A model generated the notes under the pieces. It made no database searches. It had not been told where the DNA came from and worked only from the letters and a program-made list of their open reading frames with translations. The translations under genes were made by a program, and so were the position numbers. From Candidatus Hydrogenedentota bacterium (GTDB lineage: Bacteria > Hydrogenedentota > Hydrogenedentia > Hydrogenedentales > SLHB01), in the NCBI GenBank assembly GCA_035416745.1, contig DAOLNV010000037.1, positions 29,525-52,034 of the forward strand: 22,510 bases of DNA, in the 5' to 3' direction. Of the stretch, positions 14,319 to 22,397 are shown piece after piece. The number at the start of each line of letters is the position of its first letter. Position 1 is the first letter of the stretch.

Positions 14319-15611
14319 ATGGAAGCGAGGGCGGTCCCTGAAGGTTCGAAACTCTTTCCGCGATTGGCGTCTCTGGCGTTAGCCATTCTTGTTACCCTGT
14401 ACGCATTGGCTGTCATTATCAAGATTGCCCGCGAACCGCAACACTTTCAGCACTCTTTCTGCACCTATTACGTGGCCGCACAGGCGTTCAACCAGGGTAT
14501 CCATCCCTACCATATCGAAGAACTCCAGCGCGTGCAGCCCAACATCAAAGGGGAGACGTACTCTTATCCCCCGATCACGCTTTACTTCTTCCTTCCCTTT
14601 ACAGCGCTGCCCTATTACCCTGCTTACTTGGTGTATCTGGCGTTTAAGGCGGTATCTTTGGTCTTCCTCATCGCGATTTGGCAAAAATGGGTCCTCAAAC
14701 GGAAACTGGACGGCCTGTTCCTGCTGCTCTGCCTGATTGGCTTCAACTTTGCCGTCTATTGGGACCTGTCCGCGGGCTGTATCTCACTCTTCGTGCTGCT
14801 TCTTCTCTGGGCAGGACTGCTGGCGTACCTCCGGGATCATCTGCACGTATTCGCCGTGTTGGTGGCGTTGGCGGCCAGTTTCCATCTTTCCCTCGTCTTG
14901 TTCCTCGCGTTGCTTGTTCTCCGCCGCGGACGCTCGAGGTGGTACCCGATGTTGCTGGGCGCTGGCGTGTTTCTGGGACTGTCGGCCCTGTCTTCCGTCT
15001 TCTACTCCGAAATGACGATCGGCTTCCTTCAGAACGTGCGCGCCTCCATCCCCGGGTTGGGAATGGGCAGAACCCTCTACGAAAGCTACCCCCCGGCATC
15101 GTGGCCTCTTATCCGGGAAGTATTGGAGCGTGTGTATGCAAGAGCGGGGATAGTAGGCGCCGCGGAGTCCTTTTCGATAGTGGCCTATCTCGCACTGGTG
15201 ATGCTTGTCCTCTTGGCAACATGGGTAGCCGTGCGACGGTTGCGTCCGGCAAGCCGGAGTAACGGCTATCTGACCGCCGTGATGCTGTTCAGTCTGGCAT
15301 ACCTGATTGTGATGCCCAAGCTCACGGTCGCCTCATACGTTCTCGTGCTGCCTGCGGCGTATTTCGTGGCCCTGAAAACAAAGGCCGTCAATGCGTTGCT
15401 TGTTCTGATGGGGATAATGGCCGTGTCCACGTCACCTTTCCGGCCGCCTGTTTTCAACATGCTGCTGGAAATCCTGCCGCCCTACTACCCGTTCCTGCTC
15501 ACCAGTGTCCTGTGGTGCGCTGCCGTGTACATCTGTCTGCGCCCGGATTCTCTGCCCACGCAAGAAACGAAATCCCCCGGGGCCGGATCAGCGCCATGTG
15601 CCGGAAACTAG
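14319..15611 (+). CDS. GT87-like (DUF2029) integral membrane glycosyltransferase
   Basis: A 430-residue protein with roughly ten hydrophobic membrane segments. The N-terminal TM (about 14-35) is followed by the periplasmic-loop block TYYVAAQAFNQGIHPYH...YSYPPITLYFFLPF (49-95). That block matches the DUF2029/GT87 pattern (YxAAxAxxxGxxPY then YPPxxxxxxxP) of polyprenol-phosphate-sugar-dependent glycosyltransferases. A short charged tail (about 410-430) ends in the cytoplasm or periplasm. The likely role is adding a mannose-like sugar to a lipid or cell-surface glycan from a lipid-linked donor; donor and acceptor are unknown. GGAG at 14308-14311 supports ATG 14319. The gene is alone on its strand, and its stop TAG overlaps the stop of the convergent larA-like gene by 4 bp. 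Confidence 0.82.
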   Translation: MEARAVPEGSKLFPRLASLALAILVTLYALAVIIKIAREPQHFQHSFCTYYVAAQAFNQGIHPYHIEELQRVQPNIKGETYSYPPITLYFFLPFTALPYYPAYLVYLAFKAVSLVFLIAIWQKWVLKRKLDGLFLLLCLIGFNFAVYWDLSAGCISLFVLLLLWAGLLAYLRDHLHVFAVLVALAASFHLSLVLFLALLVLRRGRSRWYPMLLGAGVFLGLSALSSVFYSEMTIGFLQNVRASIPGLGMGRTLYESYPPASWPLIREVLERVYARAGIVGAAESFSIVAYLALVMLVLLATWVAVRRLRPASRSNGYLTAVMLFSLAYLIVMPKLTVASYVLVLPAAYFVALKTKAVNALLVLMGIMAVSTSPFRPPVFNMLLEILPPYYPFLLTSVLWCAAVYICLRPDSLPTQETKSPGAGSAPCAGN

Positions 15612-16882
15612 ATCTGGAACGGTTTGGGCCGGGGGTTTCCCTCCCGCAAACGGTAGAGTACTTCACCCGCATTGGGCACTAAGAGGAGCCCTTCGTCCTC
15701 GCGGTCCTTCCATTCGTCGGGATTGATGCTGTCGGGGTTACGGTACCCGAGGTTGATGGCCTCGCACTCCTCTTTCGGGATGCTCGTCGCAAGCGTTACC
15801 CGCACACGGGGTTTCTCAACGCCATCCACCATCTCCCCGATGCCCCTGACATGGGTCGAGTGGGCGAGAATGCCCCCGGGAATGTCCGTAAACCGCTCCA
15901 TCTGCGAGAGAAAATAGTCGCGCGTGTGATAGCCGATCTTTCTGATGTAACGCCCGTGGGTAATGCTCACTTCCTTGATGTGTTTCCCGTAAATGATGAG
16001 CTCGCCGCCGTCAGCAACCACCGGCTCGAGTTTGTACATGCACTTGCCCGCCACCCAGATCTCGTCGTACATGGCGGGCGCCATGGCCAATACGCTCCGG
16101 AAGGGTTTCTCCTTGTACATAATGTGCGTGCGCAGGCCCATCGTGGCCGCGGCCTCCCACGCATCCTCGGGCGTCCCGAAGAAAAGTCCATGGCAGTCCT
16201 TGCCCATGACGTTCAATGCCAGACAGAGCCTCTTGACCGGGATGAACGCCGCGGCAAGGTTTACTACCTCGCGCACCGGCGTGTGCATGGTCCCGTTGAT
16301 GACCGGGTTGCTGATAAGCGCGCCGAGCCAGTGGAACAGGTTGATGATGTCGGGTCCCGCGATCCCGGGAAAGAAGTACTTGTTGCCGCCGCTGAAACCC
16401 ACCACCTCGTGAGGAAACACAGGCCCCACGACGCACAGCAGGTCATAGTCCAGGATCATCTTGTTCAGCGTAACGTCCACCGCCTGACGCATCAGCCCGC
16501 CCGAGATCTCAAATACCTCGTCGGCGGAAATCGTCCCGATGTGCGCGAGTTGCGCGGGATCGTCCCACGCATGATTGAAGATGCCCACATCGGCAAACAC
16601 GCCAGCGCGCTCGGCCGGCGTGACCCCCACCAGAGCGTTCAGCATCGCCTCCGTCATCGGCGGGTGCGTGCCAAGGGCCACCAGAAAATCCATCTTGGCA
16701 ACCCGCCCGCTCAACTCCGCGTGCAACGCCCGGAACACAGCCGGCATGGGCATGCTCCGCGTATGATCGGGGATGATAAACAGGACCCGTCTGCCGTCCG
16801 CCTCGACCCGCGCCATCGCCTGGGCCACAAAGGCTCGGATTTCGTCATTGGTAATCGCACTGTGTTCTTTGATCAACTGCAT
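15608..16882 (-). CDS. LarA-family (DUF2088) nickel-pincer racemase homolog
   Basis: A 424-residue protein of the lactate racemase family. Residues equivalent to the LarA active site are visible: PDHTR (D39, R42), LGTHPP (H73), PHEVVGFSGGNK (H158, K168) and NLFHWLG (H184). K168 would hold the nickel-pincer nucleotide, and SGGNKYFFPGI matches the LarA SGGRK...PGI block. The family contains lactate racemase and other 2-hydroxyacid racemases and epimerases, so the substrate should not be assumed. Cofactor makers LarB, LarC and LarE are not in the window. The ATG lies 7 bp after the pdxB stop, and its only ribosome site (GAGG) is within the end of pdxB, so the two genes are translated from one mRNA. 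Confidence 0.9.
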   Translation of the reverse strand: MQLIKEHSAITNDEIRAFVAQAMARVEADGRRVLFIIPDHTRSMPMPAVFRALHAELSGRVAKMDFLVALGTHPPMTEAMLNALVGVTPAERAGVFADVGIFNHAWDDPAQLAHIGTISADEVFEISGGLMRQAVDVTLNKMILDYDLLCVVGPVFPHEVVGFSGGNKYFFPGIAGPDIINLFHWLGALISNPVINGTMHTPVREVVNLAAAFIPVKRLCLALNVMGKDCHGLFFGTPEDAWEAAATMGLRTHIMYKEKPFRSVLAMAPAMYDEIWVAGKCMYKLEPVVADGGELIIYGKHIKEVSITHGRYIRKIGYHTRDYFLSQMERFTDIPGGILAHSTHVRGIGEMVDGVEKPRVRVTLATSIPKEECEAINLGYRNPDSINPDEWKDREDEGLLLVPNAGEVLYRLREGNPRPKPFQI

Positions 16883-16889
16883 GGATGCG

Positions 16890-18038
16890 TCATGCCTCAC
16901 ACGTGAACCCCACGCCGGCGAGCATTGCCTCCAGCTCGTGGTTTCTCGGGGTAACGGCCGCGCGCGTGTTGAAAAACTCGCGCCGCCTCGGGTAGTTCTT
17001 ACGCAGTTTGTCGAAAAAGGCGCCGCGGGCCGCCCCGGGCATATCGAACAGCCCGCGCATGGCCTTGTCGTCGTTTCGAATATCATACACCTTCCGCACC
17101 GCCTCGCGCAGGGCAGCCTCCGCGTCTTCCGCCGCCCCGTCCACCTGGACTTCCGGACACTCGGGCGCGGGGAGCAGGGGAGAGGGGTCCCACACGGGTT
17201 CGGCACCCAGAAACGCACACGCCGCCTCGTAGATCTGCCGTGTGCCGTTCACCTTGCCATCAAACGAGTATCCGGCGATGTGCGGCGTCCCGATAAACAG
17301 TTTCCCGAGCAATTCCAGGTCCACCTGGGGCTCGCCCTCCCAGACGTCGAGCACGCACGTCCGGAGATGGCCGTCTGCAAGCGCCCGCTTCAGCGCTCCG
17401 CCATCGGCCACGGCCCCGCGCGCGCTGTTGATGAGGACGCTCCCCGGCTTTATCCGGCGCAGAAACGCGTCATCGACAAGGTGATACGTAGCGTCCTCCC
17501 CTTCTTTCGTCAACGGGACATGGACCGTCACGATATCGCAATCGAGGATCTCGTCGAGCGGCCGGTACTTCTCGGCTCCGGTTTTGCGGCGCAGAGGAGG
17601 ATCGTTGAGCACGCATTCCATGCCCATCGCCGTGGCCTTTTTCAGCACGCGCGAACCGACGTTGCCAACGCCCACGATGCCCAGCTTCATCCTCCGCAGC
17701 TGAAAACCATGGGCCTGAGCCAATTCGAGCAATGCCCCGGTGATGTATTGGCCTACGCTGTTCGCGTTGCAGCCCGGCGCACTCGAAAAACCGATGCCCT
17801 TCGCTTCGAGATACGCCTTGTCCACGTGGTCTTCGCCAATGGTCGCCGTCCCCACAAATCTGACCCGCGATCCATCGAGCAGCCGCGCGTTCACCTTGGT
17901 GATTGACCGGATGGCCAAAAGCTCCGCATCCGCCACGGCCGCCGCGTCTATACTCCGGCCCGGCATGGCCACAACATCGCCCAAAGTCGAAAACGCTTCG
18001 CGCCCGTAGGGCATGTTCTCATCGACGACTATCTTCAT
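16890..18038 (-). CDS. pdxB: Erythronate-4-phosphate dehydrogenase
   Basis: A 382-residue D-isomer-specific 2-hydroxyacid dehydrogenase, full length for PdxB (E. coli about 378). It oxidises 4-phosphoerythronate in the DXP-independent-of-PLP-salvage branch of vitamin B6 synthesis. The start MKIVVDENMPYGREAF is diagnostic. The Rossmann loop is GVGNVG (123-128). The catalytic set is R207 (NSARGAV), E236 (DVWEGEP) and H253 (TPHIAGYS). The PdxB-specific C-terminal dimer domain is present: LLPAPE, VYDIRNDD, FDKLRKNYPRRREF. The start at 18038 fits family N-termini; an ATG at 18053 would add five residues and has no better ribosome site. It is followed at once by the larA-like gene. PdxB-type genes are best known from gammaproteobacteria and Bacteroidetes. 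Confidence 0.93.
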   Translation of the reverse strand: MKIVVDENMPYGREAFSTLGDVVAMPGRSIDAAAVADAELLAIRSITKVNARLLDGSRVRFVGTATIGEDHVDKAYLEAKGIGFSSAPGCNANSVGQYITGALLELAQAHGFQLRRMKLGIVGVGNVGSRVLKKATAMGMECVLNDPPLRRKTGAEKYRPLDEILDCDIVTVHVPLTKEGEDATYHLVDDAFLRRIKPGSVLINSARGAVADGGALKRALADGHLRTCVLDVWEGEPQVDLELLGKLFIGTPHIAGYSFDGKVNGTRQIYEAACAFLGAEPVWDPSPLLPAPECPEVQVDGAAEDAEAALREAVRKVYDIRNDDKAMRGLFDMPGAARGAFFDKLRKNYPRRREFFNTRAAVTPRNHELEAMLAGVGFTCEA

Positions 18039-18255
18039 GGATTGCTGTTCCATATGTGATTCTGAAACGGGGACTGCACCCGCCGCGTCACGCGAAACGC
18101 GCCTCGAGACCGGACTGTCCGCCTCTTTCGATATGATGCACCAAACCACCCCGCCAATGCACCCCGCCCTGGCATGCGCGCAGAGGTTTCTCCGAAACAA
18201 CGCGAGCCTCTCGCCCGCATCCGGACCCAAGCGAGACGTCCGCGCTCCGTCAGTG

Positions 18256-18296
18256 AAAAACCGGGGAAGAAGCTCGGAACGCCGCTCCTTCCCCGG
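18256..18296 (-). terminator. Rho-independent terminator after the HAD gene
   Basis: A 9-bp stem, CCGGGGAAG (18261-18269) with CTTCCCCGG (18288-18296), an 18-nt loop, and TTTTT next in the minus direction. It starts about 20 bp after the HAD stop and separates the SDR-HAD unit from pdxB-larA. Confidence 0.75.
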
Positions 18297-18317
18297 CGCG
18301 ATTCACGTGCGCTTGTT

Positions 18318-19211
18318 CTACTTCTTCCAGGGTGGAGTTTCCGGGAGGTACGAGTCGAATTCTCTGATCAACCCGGCTTCGTATTCCCCCGCGAACGTAC
18401 CCTCAAAAAACATGTCGAGCCCTTCTTCATACAGGCGCTTCCACGACTTGTCTTCATCGCCCGGGAGAATGGGGAAAAAGAGGGCGTTGTTGGCCCGCGC
18501 AGCCTTCATGTCGCCCGGGGCGTCGCCGATCATCAGCATCTTGCCGTGGTCGTACCGGTCCTGCGCGGCGAACCCGATATGCTCGGATTTCTTGCCCATC
18601 TCCTGGCCCGCAATGGCAAAGACGTACGTGTCCACGCCTTGCTCCTGCCATTCGCGGGTCAACGCCTCGGTGGGGGTCTGCGAACAGACCAGCATGTCCG
18701 CCTTCGTATGGGCTTTTTCGAGGCATTCGCGCACGTGCGGGAACGGCGGCAACCCGCCCTTCACGATATCGGCAACGGTCAGATTGACCGCCTTGCTCCA
18801 CTCAAGCGCCTGCGCCATGACCGCGTCGTCTGGATGCGCCTTGCAGTACGTCTCGAGGACCGGATTGCCGAGCTTCGATTCCCGCGCAACCCAGTTGCGC
18901 AACGACCCCACCTGGGGAGACTTAAACCCGCGCTCCTGCACCTTGTCCCAGTCATCGAGCAAATCAAACACCATCAGCAAAGCCGGGAAACGGTTCACGC
19001 CGCGCCACTTCGAATACAGATTGACGAATTCCGCCGCCGCGCGCGCGTATTTCGATACCGGTTGGAGGTCCCAGAACTTGATGATGTTGGGGATAAAGCA
19101 CTCCTTGTGTTTGATCTCCATCGTGTCGAACGCGCAACCGTCGCTGTCAATGGCAATCAGGAACTCATGATTCGGTTTATGCGCTTTAAGGGAAGCTGCC
19201 GGGTCACTCAT
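18318..19211 (-). CDS. HAD-superfamily hydrolase (phosphatase-like)
   Basis: A 297-residue soluble protein with the four HAD motifs. Motif I is AIDSDGCAF, with nucleophile D22 and D24; the usual T/V after DG is replaced by Cys. Motif II is LVCSQT (S177), motif III is a Lys in GKKSE (207-208), and motif IV is MLMIGDAPGD (D230, D234). Between I and II lies a large helical cap of about 140 residues, so a small-molecule substrate is likely. The reaction is probably phosphate-ester hydrolysis with Mg2+; the substrate is unknown. ATG 19211 has AAGGAG 8 nt upstream, better than the ATG at 19244. It lies 48 bp downstream of the SDR gene in the same direction and ends at a terminator, so the two form one unit; a sugar-acid or sugar phosphate is a reasonable guess. 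Confidence 0.88.
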   Translation of the reverse strand: MSDPAASLKAHKPNHEFLIAIDSDGCAFDTMEIKHKECFIPNIIKFWDLQPVSKYARAAAEFVNLYSKWRGVNRFPALLMVFDLLDDWDKVQERGFKSPQVGSLRNWVARESKLGNPVLETYCKAHPDDAVMAQALEWSKAVNLTVADIVKGGLPPFPHVRECLEKAHTKADMLVCSQTPTEALTREWQEQGVDTYVFAIAGQEMGKKSEHIGFAAQDRYDHGKMLMIGDAPGDMKAARANNALFFPILPGDEDKSWKRLYEEGLDMFFEGTFAGEYEAGLIREFDSYLPETPPWKK

Positions 19212-19259
19212 ATACTCAAACTCCTTGCTTCTGACCAAGAACACTTTCCAAATACGCGA

Positions 19260-20090
19260 TCATACGCCCGAATAGGCCGAAAAACCCCCGTCGATGGGCA
19301 CCACAATGCCCGTCACGAAACGCGAGGCTCCCGAAGCGAGCCATACCGTCACGCCAACCAGGTCTTCGGGCCTGCCAAATTCGCCCATGGGCGTATGGTC
19401 AATGACCTTCTTGCCCCGCGCCGTCAATTCACCCGTTTTCTCGTCGGTCATGAGAAAACGGTTCTGCTCAGTCAAAAAAAACCCCGGCGCGATGGCATTC
19501 ACCCGCAGCTTTGAGGTGTATTCCTGGGCGAAATGGACCGCAAGCCACTGCGTGAAGTTGCTCACCGCCGCCTTCGCCGCGCTGTAGCCCGGAATACGGG
19601 TCAGCGGCGCCAGGGCACTCATCGACGAAATATTGATGATGCTCCCGCCGTCAGGATTGCCCTTCATCCGCTCCCCAAAAACCTGGCATGGCACAATGGT
19701 GCCGGCAAGGATGTTCAGGTTGAATACCTTCGAAAGTGCGTCGGGCGAAAGCTGAAAAAACGGCTGCTCCGCGGAAGTCGTTGCGCCTTTCATGTTACCG
19801 CCAACGGCGTTCACCAGAATGTCCACCGAGCCGTAAGCATCGTACGCCTTGTCCCGGCAGGCCTCGATCGTCGAACGGTCGAATGCGTCCATCTTGACAC
19901 CCAGGGCCGTCCCCCCGGCATTGGTGATGCGTTTCGCCGCTTTTTGGGCCATGTCGGGCAGAAGATCGCCAATAACGAGCTTCGCGCCGGCCCTGGCCAG
20001 ACCCTCGGCAATGGCCCCGCCCAGAACGCCGCCTCCACCCGCAACAACGGCCGCTTTGCCCTCAAGACTAAACAAATCAAATGCTTGCAT
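19260..20090 (-). CDS. SDR oxidoreductase, D-mannonate oxidoreductase (fructuronate reductase) type
   Basis: A 276-residue classical short-chain dehydrogenase. The cofactor loop is VAGGGGVLGGA (16-26). NAVGGN (94-99) takes the place of NNAG. The active site is N126, the Ser of NISSMSA (155-156), Y169 and K173 (YSAAKAAVSNFTQWLAVHFA). The end block NAIAPGFFLTEQNRFL, HTPMGEFGRPEDL and VPIDGGFSAYSGV is the pattern of the Bacillus UxuB/YjmF-like D-mannonate oxidoreductases, which reduce fructuronate to D-mannonate in hexuronate breakdown. That would fit a polysaccharide-degrading life, but UxuA (mannonate dehydratase) is not in the window. An AGGAGA lies 10 nt before ATG 20090. It heads the two-gene unit with the HAD gene. 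Confidence 0.88.
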   Translation of the reverse strand: MQAFDLFSLEGKAAVVAGGGGVLGGAIAEGLARAGAKLVIGDLLPDMAQKAAKRITNAGGTALGVKMDAFDRSTIEACRDKAYDAYGSVDILVNAVGGNMKGATTSAEQPFFQLSPDALSKVFNLNILAGTIVPCQVFGERMKGNPDGGSIINISSMSALAPLTRIPGYSAAKAAVSNFTQWLAVHFAQEYTSKLRVNAIAPGFFLTEQNRFLMTDEKTGELTARGKKVIDHTPMGEFGRPEDLVGVTVWLASGASRFVTGIVVPIDGGFSAYSGV

Positions 20091-20303
20091 TCCTCAAAAC
20101 TCTCCTGTTTCAAGAATTCCCCACTTCACGAATGGGACGAGCGATCACCGCCGCCTGAGGCATGTGTTCGCCAAGAGCCACTTTGCCGCGCCAGAGCACC
20201 GAGTAGTGCTGGAAGAAGATTAGCATAGCCTTCAACTCGATGCAACGAACCCGATTCGCATTCGGAAACCACAGCCATTACCCATCTTAGAACAACTAAA
20301 CTG

Positions 20304-20333
20304 TTGACAAATCATCCGCCGCGGGCACATAAT
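20304..20333 (+). promoter_or_regulatory. Near-consensus sigma-70 promoter of the protease gene
   Basis: TTGACA (perfect -35, 20304-20309) and CATAAT (5/6 -10, 20328-20333) are 18 bp apart. It predicts transcription from about 20340, 32 nt before ATG 20372. Confidence 0.7.
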
Positions 20334-20371
20334 AAGCAGGATTCGAGCGCCGAAATCGTGAGGATCATGCG

Positions 20372-22351
20372 ATGCTGGTGAATCCTCCTGGCGCGAAAGC
20401 GTCTATATCCAAAGGAAATACGCGGCACGTTTCCACAGCTTTGTGGTACTGTTACTGTTGTGTTGCGTTTTGTCAAACTTTCAACAAGGGCGACTGGACC
20501 GTGCACACACCAAGACCAGCTCTGCAAGCATCTCTGCAAGCTCACGTGAAAACAGCCATGTTCGTGGCCGTGCTCCTCGTTTCGTTCATCGGCGCCGCTC
20601 ACGCCGGCGAGCAGTGCGAATCATGCGCCGCCGACCGATTCCCCGAGGCGGCAGCCCTCCTCGCCAGCCAAGGTTACTCACCTCAAGACTACCAGGTCCT
20701 TCTATCCTGGCGAGAACGCGCCCGCCATATTGATGCGGCCACCATCACTGGCTATCGCGTCGCGCCGCTCGACGGCGCCGAGCCATTCGACATATACAGC
20801 GACGAAACCGGCAAGCTCCTGTCCGACAAGGACCTCGACAAGGCTGGGATTACACCCAAACGATGGGACCTGCCGCCGGTCGAACAACTCCCCGAGGTTT
20901 CTCGGCAAGTTGCCAAATCAGCTGAATCGCGTCCCAAACCCCTCGGCCCCCCTAAGGGCGCGCAGGCCGGAGAATGGGTGTTGCTCGATCCCGTCGACAT
21001 GGGCAAGGTGTTGGCCGAAGACCTGGACAGTGATAACGGGCTCAACAAGGGCGCCAAGCGCATCGGCGTATTCCAGGAATTGTCTCGAGCCATCGACGTC
21101 CAAGGCGAGTCAGCAACTCAGGGCCAATGGCAGACGATGTCTGACGGTACGCGCATCTGGACCATCCGCATCTACTCGCCCGAAGCCGTCGCGCAACGCG
21201 TTCATTTCGCCCGACTCGACCTCCCTCAAGGCGCCCAGATTATCGTCTATAACGCCGGCTATCCCGAAGAGGCATATGGTCCGTATACGGGGCCCTATCC
21301 GGGCGGCACGGACCTTTGGGCATCCTCGTGCTTCTCTGAAAGCGTCGCGGTGGAGTGTGTCGTTCCCGCTGGGGTACCCCTTGCCCGAGTGCACATCACC
21401 ATCGATAAGACAGCCCACATCTACGTGGATTTTGCCAAGATTCAATGGACCAAGGCCTTGGGCGACGCTGGCTCGTGCAATCTGGATGCCGCCTGTTACG
21501 GCGACTGGATACAAACGTCATGGGGTGTGGGTGGAATCGGCTCGATCGGCCGTATCGGCGTCTTGTGGTGCACGGGCTCCCTCATCGCGGATTCCGTCCC
21601 GGATACTCAAATCCCCTATTTCCTGACCGCCGAACACTGCATCGGCTCCAGTTACGAAGCCAACTCGGTAGAGGTCTATTGGCTGTGGCAGCGGGAAACC
21701 TGCGGCGGCGCACTCACGCCCGTATACGACGTGCCCCGCACAACGGGCGGGGCCGATCTCATGGCGTCGAGCGCAGCGTCCGCCGGCAGCGATTTCGCGC
21801 TGCTCCGGTTGCGCAAGCAGCCCCCGTCAGAACTTACATACCTCGGGTGGTCCACCTCGCCGCAGACCGTCGGCGCCAGCGTGGCCTGCATTCACCACCC
21901 CTCCGGGGACTACAAACGCATCAGTTTCGGAGACCTCATTGCCGGGGCCGCATACAGCACCGTGAACCGGGTCGGATGGAACGAAGGCACCACCGAACAG
22001 GGCTCTTCCGGAAGCCCGCTCATGCTGGCTGACACACACCAAATCATCGGACAGCTCTGGCGGGGCACGGCTTCATGCAGTATGCCGCGCGAAGCGGGAG
22101 GGTGGGATGAATTCGGGCGATTCGACGTCACCTACCCCATGGTCGCAGCATGGCTCGGGCCCATCGAACCCGCCGGACCGGAGGATATCGATAAGAACGG
22201 GTTTGTAGACGCCACTGACGTACAGCTGGTGGTCAACGCGGCCCTGGGCCTGACGGTTGATGGCAATGCAAATGTCGACGGCGACCCGGACGGATTGATA
22301 ACCGCGGTCGACATCCAGCTCGTAATCAACGCTGCTCTCGAAAGCGAGTAA
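20372..22351 (+). CDS. Secreted trypsin-like serine protease with C-terminal dockerin
   Basis: A protein of up to 659 residues. The peptidase domain (about 370-595) is S1, closest in look to lysyl endopeptidase. The triad is H422 (YFLTAEHC), D474 (GSDFALLRL) and S546 (EQGSSGSPLM); paired Cys are common. The region 80-360 looks like a propeptide plus a beta-rich pro or binding domain. Residues 604-657 form a type I dockerin with two Ca2+ loops (DIDKNGFVDATDVQLVVNAALG; NVDGDPDGLITAVDIQLVINAAL). In non-cellulosomal bacteria such ends are widespread and of unclear partner. The start is uncertain. ATG 20372 has TGAGGA 8 nt upstream but leaves about 60 residues before the evident signal peptide (63-78, cut near AHA-GE). 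GTG 20501 and GTG 20546 are alternatives. Confidence 0.9.
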   Translation: MLVNPPGAKASISKGNTRHVSTALWYCYCCVAFCQTFNKGDWTVHTPRPALQASLQAHVKTAMFVAVLLVSFIGAAHAGEQCESCAADRFPEAAALLASQGYSPQDYQVLLSWRERARHIDAATITGYRVAPLDGAEPFDIYSDETGKLLSDKDLDKAGITPKRWDLPPVEQLPEVSRQVAKSAESRPKPLGPPKGAQAGEWVLLDPVDMGKVLAEDLDSDNGLNKGAKRIGVFQELSRAIDVQGESATQGQWQTMSDGTRIWTIRIYSPEAVAQRVHFARLDLPQGAQIIVYNAGYPEEAYGPYTGPYPGGTDLWASSCFSESVAVECVVPAGVPLARVHITIDKTAHIYVDFAKIQWTKALGDAGSCNLDAACYGDWIQTSWGVGGIGSIGRIGVLWCTGSLIADSVPDTQIPYFLTAEHCIGSSYEANSVEVYWLWQRETCGGALTPVYDVPRTTGGADLMASSAASAGSDFALLRLRKQPPSELTYLGWSTSPQTVGASVACIHHPSGDYKRISFGDLIAGAAYSTVNRVGWNEGTTEQGSSGSPLMLADTHQIIGQLWRGTASCSMPREAGGWDEFGRFDVTYPMVAAWLGPIEPAGPEDIDKNGFVDATDVQLVVNAALGLTVDGNANVDGDPDGLITAVDIQLVINAALESE

Positions 22352-22397
22352 ACGTCTCGCACTGTCACTTCATGCTCCCCCCGGGGGATACAAAGAG

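Noticed and set aside
16890..17218. N-terminal extension of the LarA-like frame into pdxB
   Set aside because: It would overlap the conserved C-terminal domain of pdxB in another frame; ATG 16882 matches LarA N-termini.
22374..22388. CCCCCCGGGGG after the protease gene as a terminator
   Set aside because: The palindrome leaves no loop and no T-run follows on either strand.
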